From assembly GCF_001434295.1 (NCBI RefSeq), contig NZ_AZFA01000001.1, positions 62,001 through 126,000 of the forward strand: a stretch of 64,000 nucleotides of DNA, written 5' to 3'. Every line of letters begins with the position of its first letter. Within the stretch, counting starts at the first letter, position 1. Of this stretch, positions 8,312 through 17,024 are shown piece after piece. Position numbers and translations under genes: made by a program. The notes beneath the pieces were generated by a model. That model was not told the origin of the DNA. It made no database searches and was given only the letters and a program-made list of their open reading frames with translations. The DNA comes from Companilactobacillus versmoldensis DSM 14857 = KCTC 3814. Its GTDB lineage: Bacteria > Bacillota > Bacilli > Lactobacillales > Lactobacillaceae.

Positions 8312-10009
8312 ATGTTAAAGAAATTAATTATTAATAATTTTGCTATCATTAGTCAATTGCAACTTGATTTTAAAAATGGCATGACCGCTTTGACTGGGGA
8401 AACTGGTGCTGGTAAATCAATCATTATTGATGCTCTCGGTTTATTGGTCGGTAGTCGTTCGTCAGTTGATTTTGTACGAACAGGCCAAAATAGTTTGACA
8501 GTTCAGGGTCTATTTGAGGTTTCCAAAGATAGCCCTGTTTTTGCTGTTTTAGATAAGTACGGAATCAAGCATGAAGATAATCTATTGATCATCAAACGTG
8601 AGATCAATCGGAAGGGGCGCAATGTCTGCCGAGTCAATAATGAATTAATCAAAACGACTGTTTTAAAAGAGATTGGTCGTTACTTAGTAGAAATACATGG
8701 TCAAAACCAATCTCAGGAACTATTAGATGAAGACAATCATATTGATATCCTAGACCGCTATGCTGACGATTCTTTTGTTTCACTACTAACTGACTATCAA
8801 ACTCAATTCAGTGACTTACAAGCTAAAAAAAGCCGTTTAAGAGCAATTCAAAAGGATTCTCAGAATATCGCCCAAAGAATTGATATGTTGAAGTTTCAAA
8901 TTGAAGAGATCGATAGTGCCCAAGTAAAATCCGGCGAGGATGATCAATTGGATGAAGAAAAAAATCATCTCGCTAATTTTGAAAAAATCAGTACCGCTTT
9001 GCAAAATAGTTATGAAATATTGTCAACTAATAGTACTGGTGCAGTAGATTCTCTGGGAAAAGTCAGACAGGAATTAGAAGATATCAAAGAATACGATTCT
9101 GCTTATCAAGAATTATATGAATCGATCGACGGAGCTTATTACCAAGTCCAAGATGACATGGCCACTATTTCAGATCAGATCGATGGACTAGATTTTGATG
9201 AAAATCGTCTTGATGAGATTCAAAAACGTCTGATTGTTTTAGACAATCTCAAAAAGAAATATGGACCAACTTTAGATGAAGTTATCCAGTTTGGTAAGGA
9301 TGCTCATGATGAGTTATCAAAGATCGATATGGACGATAACTCACAGGACAAACTAGAAAAACAGATTGATCAGCAACAGGCTAAATTAATGAAGATCGCA
9401 GAAAAAATCTCACAGCAACGTCATGAAACTGCCAAAACTTTGATCAAATCAATCAATCATGAACTAAAAGATCTTTATATGAAAAATGCCCGCTTCGACG
9501 TTGATTTCAAAATTTTAAATTCTGATAATATGACTGAAAAAGGCATCGACCAAATTCGATTCACTTTAAAAACTAATTTGGGTGAAGATTATAAGCCATT
9601 GGTCAAAGTAGCATCTGGTGGTGAACTGTCACGTGTGATTTTGGCGTTCGAATCTATCATTGCTGAAAAAATGAATGTCGAGACGATTGTCTTTGATGAA
9701 ATAGATACTGGTGTAAGTGGTCGGGTTGCCCAATCAATCGGTGATAAGATCTATCGAGTCGCTTCGGCATTACAGGTTTTGTGTATCACCCATTTACCAC
9801 AGGTTGCTGCCATGAGTGACCAACAGTATCAGATACAAAAAAAGACTGCTCATAATAAGACCGAAACTGAGGTCTCATTATTGAACAGTCAAGCTCGGAT
9901 CGAAGCAATCTCCCTGATGTTAGCGGGAACAAAAATCACTGATTTGACTCGTGAACATGCTAAAGAGCTTTTGGAACTTGCCCAAGGAGAGCAAGAAAAA
10001 TTAGATTGA
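8312..10009 (+). CDS. recN: DNA repair protein RecN
   Basis: SMC-like ATPase of 565 residues acting early in double-strand break repair. Walker A GETGAGKS is at residues 29-36; the signature ASGGELSRVILAFE and Walker B TIVFDEIDTGVSG are near the C terminus, separated by a long coiled-coil middle. Length is normal for the family. It is the last gene of the folD operon. The stop region overlaps by nine bases the end of a minus-strand gene under LexA boxes, so the two transcripts converge. Confidence 0.97.
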   Translation: MLKKLIINNFAIISQLQLDFKNGMTALTGETGAGKSIIIDALGLLVGSRSSVDFVRTGQNSLTVQGLFEVSKDSPVFAVLDKYGIKHEDNLLIIKREINRKGRNVCRVNNELIKTTVLKEIGRYLVEIHGQNQSQELLDEDNHIDILDRYADDSFVSLLTDYQTQFSDLQAKKSRLRAIQKDSQNIAQRIDMLKFQIEEIDSAQVKSGEDDQLDEEKNHLANFEKISTALQNSYEILSTNSTGAVDSLGKVRQELEDIKEYDSAYQELYESIDGAYYQVQDDMATISDQIDGLDFDENRLDEIQKRLIVLDNLKKKYGPTLDEVIQFGKDAHDELSKIDMDDNSQDKLEKQIDQQQAKLMKIAEKISQQRHETAKTLIKSINHELKDLYMKNARFDVDFKILNSDNMTEKGIDQIRFTLKTNLGEDYKPLVKVASGGELSRVILAFESIIAEKMNVETIVFDEIDTGVSGRVAQSIGDKIYRVASALQVLCITHLPQVAAMSDQQYQIQKKTAHNKTETEVSLLNSQARIEAISLMLAGTKITDLTREHAKELLELAQGEQEKLD

Positions 10010-10336
10010 TCCTGCTAAGTTGATAGATTTTACTTCAGATAATTCAAAAATTTTATAGAAACTTGAAGATACCTTCATAATATATTTCTTTTGACCGATA
10101 GCTTTGACCAGAGTGCCTTGGTACTGTTGATTGAGCGTCGTCGTTAAAATAATTGTGTAATGTTGTTCAAGACTTTGTTTAGCAAATAGGTTGAGTTGAT
10201 CTGTTGGCATTTGAATTAAGTCGAGTGGAATATTTTCACCGAAATTGAAATCAAAAGTACGATCGATCAAGTCACTGGTTGTTTGGATCAAATTTTGAGC
10301 AAAATGGTTATTTGTTAAGCGCGATTGAAGTTGCAT
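10001..10336 (-). CDS. Small LexA-controlled protein, possibly YolD-like
   Basis: Protein of 111 residues that I do not firmly recognise. The N-terminal half looks helical. The C-terminal half alternates hydrophobic residues, with YQGTLVKAIGQKKYIMKV then KIFELSEVKSINL, a pattern that resembles YolD-like small proteins, which often accompany SOS-induced Y-family polymerases. No polymerase gene is nearby. The start ATG has GGGGG upstream. A strong sigma-A promoter carries one LexA box in its spacer and another between the -10 and the start, so SOS induction is well supported even though function is not. It converges on recN. Confidence 0.6.
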   Translation of the reverse strand: MQLQSRLTNNHFAQNLIQTTSDLIDRTFDFNFGENIPLDLIQMPTDQLNLFAKQSLEQHYTIILTTTLNQQYQGTLVKAIGQKKYIMKVSSSFYKIFELSEVKSINLAGSI

Positions 10337-10347
10337 TTATATACCCC

Positions 10348-10361
10348 CGAACGTTTGTTTG
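10348..10361 (-). promoter_or_regulatory. LexA (SOS) box, proximal
   Basis: On the + strand this reads CGAAC-GTTT-GTTTG, one mismatch from the Gram-positive LexA palindrome CGAAC-N4-GTTCG. It lies between the -10 and the ribosome site of the minus-strand gene. Confidence 0.75.
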
Positions 10362-10368
10362 CATCTAC

Positions 10369-10397
10369 ATTATACGAACAGGGGTTCGCATAAACAA
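10369..10397 (-). promoter_or_regulatory. Minus-strand promoter of the LexA-controlled small gene
   Basis: On the minus strand, TTGTTT (10397-10392) and a perfect TATAAT (10374-10369) are 17 bases apart. The distal LexA box fills the spacer, so bound LexA would block RNA polymerase. Confidence 0.75.
10375..10388 (-). promoter_or_regulatory. LexA (SOS) box, distal
   Basis: CGAAC-AGGG-GTTCG has perfect palindromic arms matching the Firmicutes LexA box. It lies wholly in the -35/-10 spacer. Its start is 27 bases from the start of the proximal box, so the two would lie on nearly opposite to same faces depending on helix repeat (about 2.6 turns). Confidence 0.85.
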
Positions 10398-10447
10398 GCT
10401 AATTTTAACTTTTCTTAACTATTTTGTTTTGTAATGCTGTGAAAGGC

Positions 10448-10476
10448 TTGAAGTAAGAGCAATTATATTGCAAAAT
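10448..10476 (+). promoter_or_regulatory. Possible promoter of gmk-rpoZ
   Basis: TTGAAG and CAAAAT are spaced 17 bases apart (10448-10476). An alternative is TTGCAA at 10468 with TATAAT at 10489-10494, but its spacer is only 15 bases. Either would serve gmk; neither is strong. Confidence 0.3.
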
Positions 10477-10514
10477 AGAAACAATATATATAATTAGATA
10501 GTAGGGATAAGTTA

Positions 10515-11129
10515 ATGTCATCAAAGGGTATGTTAATAGTTTTATCTGGTCCTTCCGGTGTCGGTAAGGGAACTGTTAGAAAAGCAATGTTAGAAACATC
10601 TACGGTCAAATTTGATTATTCTGTTTCGATGACGACTCGTAATATGCGTCCAGGCGAACAAGACGGAGTCGATTATTATTTTAGGACCAACGAACAATTC
10701 GAGAACGAAATCAAAAATGGTGGAATGCTCGAATATGCTAAATATGTTGATCATTATTACGGAACGCCATTAAAATACGTTCAACAAAAGCTCGATGCTG
10801 GAATCGATGTTTTGTTAGAGATTGAAGTTAATGGTGCTATGCAAGTGCGCGAAAAAATGCCAAATGGCGTCTTCATTTTCTTAACACCACCTGATTTGCC
10901 AAGTCTACGTAGTCGGATCACACATCGTGGCACAGACGATCAAAAGACCATCGACAAACGGATGGAACAAGCCAAAAAAGAAATTGCTATGATGTCAAAC
11001 TATGATTATGCGGTAGTAAATGATAAAATACCTAACGCAGTGAAAAATATCGAAGGTATAATTAGAAGTGAACATCTAAGTGTGCCTCGAGTAATTGACA
11101 AATATAAAAAAATAATAGGAGAAGATTAA
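10515..11129 (+). CDS. gmk: Guanylate kinase
   Basis: Enzyme of 204 residues converting GMP and ATP to GDP. The P-loop GPSGVGKG is at residues 11-18, and the GMP-binding region with [18 protein letters not shown] follows. In Firmicutes it is a target of (p)ppGpp. It forms a pair with rpoZ, which starts two bases after its stop. Confidence 0.97.
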   Translation: MSSKGMLIVLSGPSGVGKGTVRKAMLETSTVKFDYSVSMTTRNMRPGEQDGVDYYFRTNEQFENEIKNGGMLEYAKYVDHYYGTPLKYVQQKLDAGIDVLLEIEVNGAMQVREKMPNGVFIFLTPPDLPSLRSRITHRGTDDQKTIDKRMEQAKKEIAMMSNYDYAVVNDKIPNAVKNIEGIIRSEHLSVPRVIDKYKKIIGED

Positions 11130-11130
11130 T

Positions 11131-11388
11131 ATGATTAATTATCCATCAATTGATAAACTTTTAGATCGAGTTGATTCTCGTTATTCATTGGCCGTTTTAG
11201 CAGCTAAAAGAGCCCATGAACTTGAAGCCGGTGATATTGAATTATTGAATCACTATGAATCACCAAGAACTATTGGTAAAGCTTTCGAAGAAATTGCTGA
11301 TGGAAAGATCGAAATCGATCCAGACTCAATTCTCCTTGAAAAAGATGCTGAAAAGATCGAAGAAGAAAAAAGAGACGAAAATAACTAA
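11131..11388 (+). CDS. rpoZ: RNA polymerase omega subunit
   Basis: Small subunit of 85 residues that assists beta-prime folding. The conserved helix is visible as [16 protein letters not shown], followed by the acidic C-terminal tail usual in lactobacilli. It lies two bases behind gmk, the standard Firmicutes pair. It is followed by a structured 177-base stretch before priA. Confidence 0.92.
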   Translation: MINYPSIDKLLDRVDSRYSLAVLAAKRAHELEAGDIELLNHYESPRTIGKAFEEIADGKIEIDPDSILLEKDAEKIEEEKRDENN

Positions 11389-11565
11389 ATATTCTCGTTA
11401 CATTAAGAATTGGCTTTGAGCGTGCCATGATCTTGTGATTTTTAAAAATCAATTTCAAAACTCGATATTTTTATCGGGGCAGTTCATTCCTTCACGGATT
11501 GTCGGATAGATGATTGTGGAGGTTTTTTTATTTTATTGGTAAAGTTTTATTAGGTGGTGAATAAA
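11389..11565 (+). other. Structured intergenic stretch between rpoZ and priA
   Basis: No gene is seen in these 177 bases. They hold a 16-base palindrome at 11436-11451, a CGATA/TATCG hairpin at 11463-11476, and a terminator-like hairpin at 11489-11529. The order suggests a leader with attenuation of priA or simply the end of gmk-rpoZ; no known riboswitch was recognised. Confidence 0.4.
11489..11529 (+). terminator. Terminator or attenuator hairpin before priA
   Basis: CCTTCAC (11489-11495) pairs with GTGGAGG (11516-11522) over 7 bp with one G-U pair, across a 20-base loop, and is followed by seven T. Confidence 0.6.
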
Positions 11566-13980
11566 TTGGCAGTAGCTTCAGTAATAGTTGACGTTCCAAC
11601 CATGCAAACTAACCGACCATTTGAATATGAAATACCATCCGCTTTAACTGATGTCGTTATTCCTGGCGTCCGTGTCGAAGTTGGATTTGGTCGTGGAAAA
11701 CGTAAGATTCAAGGATTTGTCATGGAAGTAAAGAAAACTAGTGATTTTACAGGAAAACTCAAACCGATCATTCGTGTGATCGATGTTAAGCCAGTTCTTT
11801 CATCAGAAATGATCAAATTATCTTATTGGTTAGCAGATCGGACGTATTCTTTTCAAATATCATGTTTACAGACGATGCTACCAAATGTGATGCGAGCTAA
11901 ATATAAACAATTTATTCAAGCAGCACCAGGATTTGAGCAAGATCCAGAAGTCCAACAACTCTTAAATGGACATCTGTTAGTAGAGCTGACTAATGATACG
12001 ACTGATGAGAAAATCAAAGAAATAGCTCATTTAAAGAGATCTGAAAAAATCAATATTGAATATGTAGTTGAGAATCAAGCTAATTCCCTGACCAGACAAG
12101 CGGTAACGACCGAGTTATCAAAAGATGCTTTGCTCAAAAGTCGTGAAGGATTAAGGAAAAACGCTTTGGCTCAACAAAAGCTCTATGATTATTTGATCAA
12201 GGAATATGACAATCTTCCGGTCGAATCGAGTGTGATCGAAAAACAAAATGATATTGCCCGTTCCACTTTGAAGACCGCCGAAAAAAATGGTGCTGTAAAA
12301 TTTGTCGAGATCACCAAACGTCGGAAACCGGTTGGGATAATTCCGGAACAACAAAAGGCACCAACGTTGACCGATGAACAGTCAGAAGCTGTTTCGAAGA
12401 TAAATTCTGCTATCGATAGTAATGATCCCAAAACTTTCTTGATTGAGGGTGTTACTGGTAGTGGGAAAACGGAAGTTTATTTGCAAACGATGCAACAAGC
12501 TTTGAATCAGGGGAAGACTGCCCTGATGCTCGTCCCGGAGATTTCTTTGACGCCTCAAATGGTCAATCGAGTAGTCGGCCGTTTCGGTGATCAGGTGGCT
12601 GTCTTGCACAGTGGCCTGTCCAGTGGTGAAAGATATGATGAGTGGTCACGGATCGAAGATGGTTCGGTCAAAGTGGTCGTTGGTGCTCGTAGTGCAGTCT
12701 TCGCCCCTTTGAAAAACATTGGTATCATCATTATTGATGAGGAACACGAAGCAAGTTACAAACAAGATGATAATCCTCGTTATCATGCACGTGATGTGGC
12801 TTCATGGCGCTCGAAATTTCATAAAGAACCATTGGTATTAGGAAGCGCAACACCTAGTCTGGAATCCCGGGCTAGGGCTGAGAAGGGCGTTTATCAAATG
12901 ATCTCGATGAAGAAGCGAATCAATGATCATCCACTGCCACACGTTCAGATCGTCGATATGCGGGATGCTGAAAATTCAGCTGTTAAAGGTGATTTTTCAC
13001 CGCTATTGAAAGATAATATCTGGCGAGCAATGAAACGTAACGAACAGGCTATCGTTTTACTTAACCGTCGTGGTTATTCATCATTTTTGATGTGCCGGGA
13101 ATGTGGTTTTGTTTTGAAGTGTCCTAACTGTGATGTTTCACTGACATACCACAAGAATCTTGGTAAAATGAAGTGCCATTACTGTGGACATGAGGAACCT
13201 GTCCCTCATATTTGCCCTAATTGTAAGAGCAAAAAAATCGGTTTTTATGGTACAGGTACCGAAAATATTGAAAATCAATTAAATGAAATGTTTCCTGAAG
13301 CCCGTGTTTTACGGATGGATGTTGATACAACACGTCGCAAAGGTTCACATGCAGCCATCATCAAACAATTTGGTGAGCATCAGGCTGATATCTTATTGGG
13401 TACTCAGATGATTGCCAAGGGCTTGGATTTTCCTGATGTGACGCTAGTTGGGGTCATCAATGCTGATACGACACTGAGTATTTCCGATTATCGGGCCAGC
13501 GAGCGGACATTTCAACTATTGACACAGGTTAGTGGCCGGGCTGGCCGGGCTGACAAAGAAGGCCATGTCATTATCCAGACGTATAATCCTGATCATTATG
13601 CGATCAAGGACGCAGCTAAGCAGGATTATGAGACCTTTTTCAAGCAGGAAATGTATTTAAGACACCAATCAGGTTATACGCCTTATTATTTCACGACTTT
13701 AGTTAGTGTTTCCCATCAAGATGAGGGCCAAGCTTTGAAACAAAGTTTTTGGCTAAAAAAGCAATTGCAGGCCGTCTTATCGGACCAGGCTGTCTTACTC
13801 GGACCAAGTCCGACAATGATTTCTCGAAAACAGAACAAATATTTTTATCAAATTATTGTAAAATATAAGCGGGGGCCCGAATTACATCAACGACTATTGG
13901 AAATACTTTCTGAAACGCAATCGGAAACTAAGAGAGGATTTACAATAGCCATCGATAATGAGCCACAACATATTGATTAA
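11566..13980 (+). CDS. priA: Primosomal protein N' (replication restart helicase PriA)
   Basis: 3'-to-5' helicase of 804 residues that reloads the replisome at stalled forks. An N-terminal DNA-binding domain (ASVIVDVPTMQTNRPFEYEIP region) precedes the helicase with Walker A GVTGSGKTEVYL and the DEEH box. A zinc region with eight cysteines (CRECGF, CPNCD, CHYCG, CPNCK) is inserted as usual, and helicase motifs VI end in QVSGRAGR. The TTG at 11566 is favoured because AGGTGG lies eight bases upstream; GTG codons at 11554 and 11557 overlap that site. Length agrees with B. subtilis PriA. Confidence 0.96.
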   Translation: MAVASVIVDVPTMQTNRPFEYEIPSALTDVVIPGVRVEVGFGRGKRKIQGFVMEVKKTSDFTGKLKPIIRVIDVKPVLSSEMIKLSYWLADRTYSFQISCLQTMLPNVMRAKYKQFIQAAPGFEQDPEVQQLLNGHLLVELTNDTTDEKIKEIAHLKRSEKINIEYVVENQANSLTRQAVTTELSKDALLKSREGLRKNALAQQKLYDYLIKEYDNLPVESSVIEKQNDIARSTLKTAEKNGAVKFVEITKRRKPVGIIPEQQKAPTLTDEQSEAVSKINSAIDSNDPKTFLIEGVTGSGKTEVYLQTMQQALNQGKTALMLVPEISLTPQMVNRVVGRFGDQVAVLHSGLSSGERYDEWSRIEDGSVKVVVGARSAVFAPLKNIGIIIIDEEHEASYKQDDNPRYHARDVASWRSKFHKEPLVLGSATPSLESRARAEKGVYQMISMKKRINDHPLPHVQIVDMRDAENSAVKGDFSPLLKDNIWRAMKRNEQAIVLLNRRGYSSFLMCRECGFVLKCPNCDVSLTYHKNLGKMKCHYCGHEEPVPHICPNCKSKKIGFYGTGTENIENQLNEMFPEARVLRMDVDTTRRKGSHAAIIKQFGEHQADILLGTQMIAKGLDFPDVTLVGVINADTTLSISDYRASERTFQLLTQVSGRAGRADKEGHVIIQTYNPDHYAIKDAAKQDYETFFKQEMYLRHQSGYTPYYFTTLVSVSHQDEGQALKQSFWLKKQLQAVLSDQAVLLGPSPTMISRKQNKYFYQIIVKYKRGPELHQRLLEILSETQSETKRGFTIAIDNEPQHID

Positions 13981-13993
13981 CGGAGGTAGTTAT

Positions 13994-14947
13994 ATGACAA
14001 GTGTGATTTTTCTTGGAACACCCGAATTTTCAGCAACAGTTTTGAAGGGGTTGATTGCAGCGGATTATGATGTTTCTGCTGTGGTGACACAACCAGATAA
14101 ACCAGTTGGTAGAAAGCAAAGATTACAGGAAAGTCCTACTAAGGCCTTAGCTAGAGATGAGAATATTGAAGTTTATCAACCAGCTAAATTACCAGGTAGT
14201 GAAGAGATCGAAATTTTAAAGAAGATCAAACCAGATTTCATCATTACTGCAGCTTATGGACAATTTTTACCTGATTCATTTTTGCAATCAGCTAAAATTG
14301 CGGCCATCAACGTTCACGGATCACTGTTACCGAAGTATCGTGGTGGAGCACCGATTCAGTGGGCATTGATGAATGGTGATAAAGAAACTGGTATTTCCAT
14401 TATGTATATGGTCAAAGCAATGGATGCAGGGGATGTCATTAGTACAGCTAAGATCCCAATTGAAAAAAGTGATGATAACGGTAGTCTCTTTGACAAATTA
14501 GCTATTGTTGGTCGTGATCTGTTATTGGAGACGATCCCCAACATCATTTCCAAAGATATCAAACCAGTTAAACAAGATGAATCAAAAGTTGTCTTTTCTC
14601 CTAACATTTCCAAGGAACAAGAACATTTGGACTTTTCACGATCTGCTGATCAATTGTTCAATCAAATCAGAGGTTTAAGCCCAAATCCCGGTGCTTGGGT
14701 CGATCTTGATGGTAAAAGAACTAAGATCTACCAAACTTCAGTCGAGTTACTAAACAGTAATCAAAAACCGGGCACTGTCGCTGAAGTTACACATAAGAAA
14801 TTAGTATTAGTTGCCGGTGATGGTAATGGGATCTCAATTGAAAAGATCCAACCAGCTGGCAAGAAAATAATGGAAGTCAACAACTATTTGAATGGTGTTG
14901 GCAAGAATTTAACAGAAGGGCAACAAGTGGTTAATATAAATGAATAA
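13994..14947 (+). CDS. fmt: Methionyl-tRNA formyltransferase
   Basis: Enzyme of 317 residues that formylates initiator Met-tRNA using 10-formyl-THF. GTPEFSATVL at the N terminus, and the catalytic-site signature HGSLLPKYRGGAPIQWAL are visible, with a C-terminal OB-like domain. The ATG at 13994 is chosen for its CGGAGGT site; an upstream in-frame ATG at 13958 lies inside priA. It overlaps rsmB by 8 bases, and the priA-fmt-rsmB order is classic. Confidence 0.97.
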   Translation: MTSVIFLGTPEFSATVLKGLIAADYDVSAVVTQPDKPVGRKQRLQESPTKALARDENIEVYQPAKLPGSEEIEILKKIKPDFIITAAYGQFLPDSFLQSAKIAAINVHGSLLPKYRGGAPIQWALMNGDKETGISIMYMVKAMDAGDVISTAKIPIEKSDDNGSLFDKLAIVGRDLLLETIPNIISKDIKPVKQDESKVVFSPNISKEQEHLDFSRSADQLFNQIRGLSPNPGAWVDLDGKRTKIYQTSVELLNSNQKPGTVAEVTHKKLVLVAGDGNGISIEKIQPAGKKIMEVNNYLNGVGKNLTEGQQVVNINE

Positions 14948-16262
14948 TTCTCGTGCGTTAGCAGTTGAGGTACTATTAAAGGTTTTGCGAAACAAAGCAT
15001 ACTCGAATATCGAGATAAATAATGTTTTGAAAAAGAGCGACCTTTCCAATGCCGATTCAAGATTGATGACCAACATCGTCTACGGAGTTTTGCAACATAG
15101 GTATGTTTTGGAATATCAAATTAAGCCTTATATCCAAGATAAGAAAGTTGAACAATGGGTCATGATTCTTTTGATGACGGCCGTTTATCAAATGCAATAT
15201 CTTGATAAAGTTCCTGAACATGCGATTTTCAATGAATCTGTCGAAATCGCTAAGGCAAATGGGAACAAAGGCGTGGGCAATTTTGTGACGGCTGTTTTAC
15301 GGAATTATCAACGTCACGGGTTTCAAGAGTTACCAAAAGGCAACTCGAGTCATGCTTTGAGTTTGCGTTACAGTACACCAATCTGGTTGGTTGATTTGTT
15401 GATCCAACAACAAGGGATGAACAAAGCCAAAAGTGTCCTGGAATCGATCAATCAAGCCTCAGATATTTCTATCCGGGTAAATACTAATAAGATCTCCGTT
15501 TCAGATCTTAGTGAAAAGTTGTCCTCACAGGGATTTGATATGAAACCCAGTCAAATATCAGCAGTTGGTCTAACTTGTCCGCATGGTAATCTAGTGGACA
15601 CTGAAGAATTCCGTCAGGGGCTGTTTACCATCCAAGATGAAAGTTCAATGACAGTAGCACCTGCGTTGAATTTGAAAGATGACGAACTGGTTCTAGATAG
15701 TTGTGCTGCTCCTGGTGGCAAAACAACTCATATCGCTAGTTATTTAACTAATGGTTCGGTTATGGGCTTGGATATTCATAAGCCTAAAACTAAATTAATA
15801 CAAGAAAATAGCCAACGACTAGGTTATGAGGATATAATTAAAACTAAGGCATTAGACGCTCGCAAGGCTAAAGATGCTTTTGAACCAAATAGTTTTGACA
15901 AGATTTTAGTTGATGCTCCTTGTTCTGGACTTGGTTTGATCAGACGGAAGCCTGAACTAAGATATTTTAGAAAACCAGAAGATCTTTTAGATCTTCAAAA
16001 AATACAACTTCAGATCCTTAATAGCTTAACAACGTTGTTGAAACCAAACGGGATCATGGTCTTCAGTACTTGTACTTTTGATGCTGAAGAAAATGAAGAT
16101 GTAGTTATGAAATTCTTGCAATCAAATAATGATTTTGAGGTTATCCCAGTCAAACATGAACAAGAGCTAGATAAGAACGTTCATGATGGTGTCTTAAAAT
16201 TATTACCAGATGACTATTTTACAGACGGATTTTTCATTGCCGCTTTCAGAAAAAAACAATAA
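14940..16262 (+). CDS. rsmB: 16S rRNA (cytosine-967-C5) methyltransferase
   Basis: Protein of 440 residues with an N-terminal NusB-like RNA-binding domain and a C-terminal SAM-dependent methyltransferase domain. The SAM motif DSCAAPGGKTTH, the DAPCSGLGLIRRKPE motif and the STCTFDAEENE motif with the second cysteine are visible; m5C enzymes use these two cysteines for catalysis and product release. It overlaps fmt by 8 bases and lies before stp-pknB. Confidence 0.96.
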   Translation: MNNSRALAVEVLLKVLRNKAYSNIEINNVLKKSDLSNADSRLMTNIVYGVLQHRYVLEYQIKPYIQDKKVEQWVMILLMTAVYQMQYLDKVPEHAIFNESVEIAKANGNKGVGNFVTAVLRNYQRHGFQELPKGNSSHALSLRYSTPIWLVDLLIQQQGMNKAKSVLESINQASDISIRVNTNKISVSDLSEKLSSQGFDMKPSQISAVGLTCPHGNLVDTEEFRQGLFTIQDESSMTVAPALNLKDDELVLDSCAAPGGKTTHIASYLTNGSVMGLDIHKPKTKLIQENSQRLGYEDIIKTKALDARKAKDAFEPNSFDKILVDAPCSGLGLIRRKPELRYFRKPEDLLDLQKIQLQILNSLTTLLKPNGIMVFSTCTFDAEENEDVVMKFLQSNNDFEVIPVKHEQELDKNVHDGVLKLLPDDYFTDGFFIAAFRKKQ

Positions 16263-16280
16263 TGAGGCAAGGTCAATTTT

Positions 16281-17024
16281 ATGGATTATGCATTGCTGAC
16301 TGATGTCGGTAGACTCAGGGAAAATAATCAAGATTACGTGAATGTCTTTAAAAACCAAAAAGGTATTATTTTTGGTATCGTTGCCGATGGAATGGGTGGT
16401 CACCGTGGTGGTGACGTAGCCTCAGATATGGCTGTTTCACACCTAGGCCATACGTTTGAAGAAACTAAGATTTCAGATGTTGATGATCTTCGTGAATGGA
16501 TTCTTAAAGAAATCAGTAAAGAAAACGATCGAATTATTTCAGTTTCCAATCAATTTGATGATTTGAATGGAATGGGAACGACTATGGTCGGCGTCTTCTT
16601 TACAAAAGATAAGATGGTCGTTGTCAACGTTGGTGATTCACGTTGCTATGTTTATCGTCAAGGAAAATTAGAACAACTTAGTGTTGATCATTCACTAGTT
16701 CATGAATTAGTTGAAACAGGTCAAATTAGTCCTGAAGAAGCTGAAAATCATCCACAGAAAAATATAATTACCCAAACATTAGGTGTATCGCAAACAGTTC
16801 AACCTCGAATCAAAAATTTTGATCTGATGGATGATGCGATCATCTTGTTGTGTTCAGACGGATTGACGAATATGGTCTCGCAAGCGGAGATCATTGATGT
16901 TTTATCTCGTGATATCAGTTTGGATGAAAAATGTCATATCTTGATCGACAAAGCTAATGAAGGTGGAGGTCGTGATAATATCACCACTCTACTTTTTGCT
17001 TCGGAAAGTCGAGGTAAAAAGTAA
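16281..17024 (+). CDS. stp: PP2C-type serine/threonine phosphatase (Stp/PrpC)
   Basis: Cytosolic phosphatase of 247 residues that reverses PknB phosphorylation. The metal-binding motifs typical of PPM/PP2C enzymes are present: RENNQD near residue 15, ADGMGGHRGGD, GDSRCYVYR, SDGLTNMV and GGRDNIT. The stop is immediately followed by the pknB ATG, the usual paired arrangement. Confidence 0.96.
   Translation: MDYALLTDVGRLRENNQDYVNVFKNQKGIIFGIVADGMGGHRGGDVASDMAVSHLGHTFEETKISDVDDLREWILKEISKENDRIISVSNQFDDLNGMGTTMVGVFFTKDKMVVVNVGDSRCYVYRQGKLEQLSVDHSLVHELVETGQISPEEAENHPQKNIITQTLGVSQTVQPRIKNFDLMDDAIILLCSDGLTNMVSQAEIIDVLSRDISLDEKCHILIDKANEGGGRDNITTLLFASESRGKK

Noticed and set aside
10340-10514. CGAAC repeats before gmk as an integration site or CRISPR-like repeat
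   Set aside because: Only two copies, both palindromic LexA boxes placed over a minus-strand promoter.
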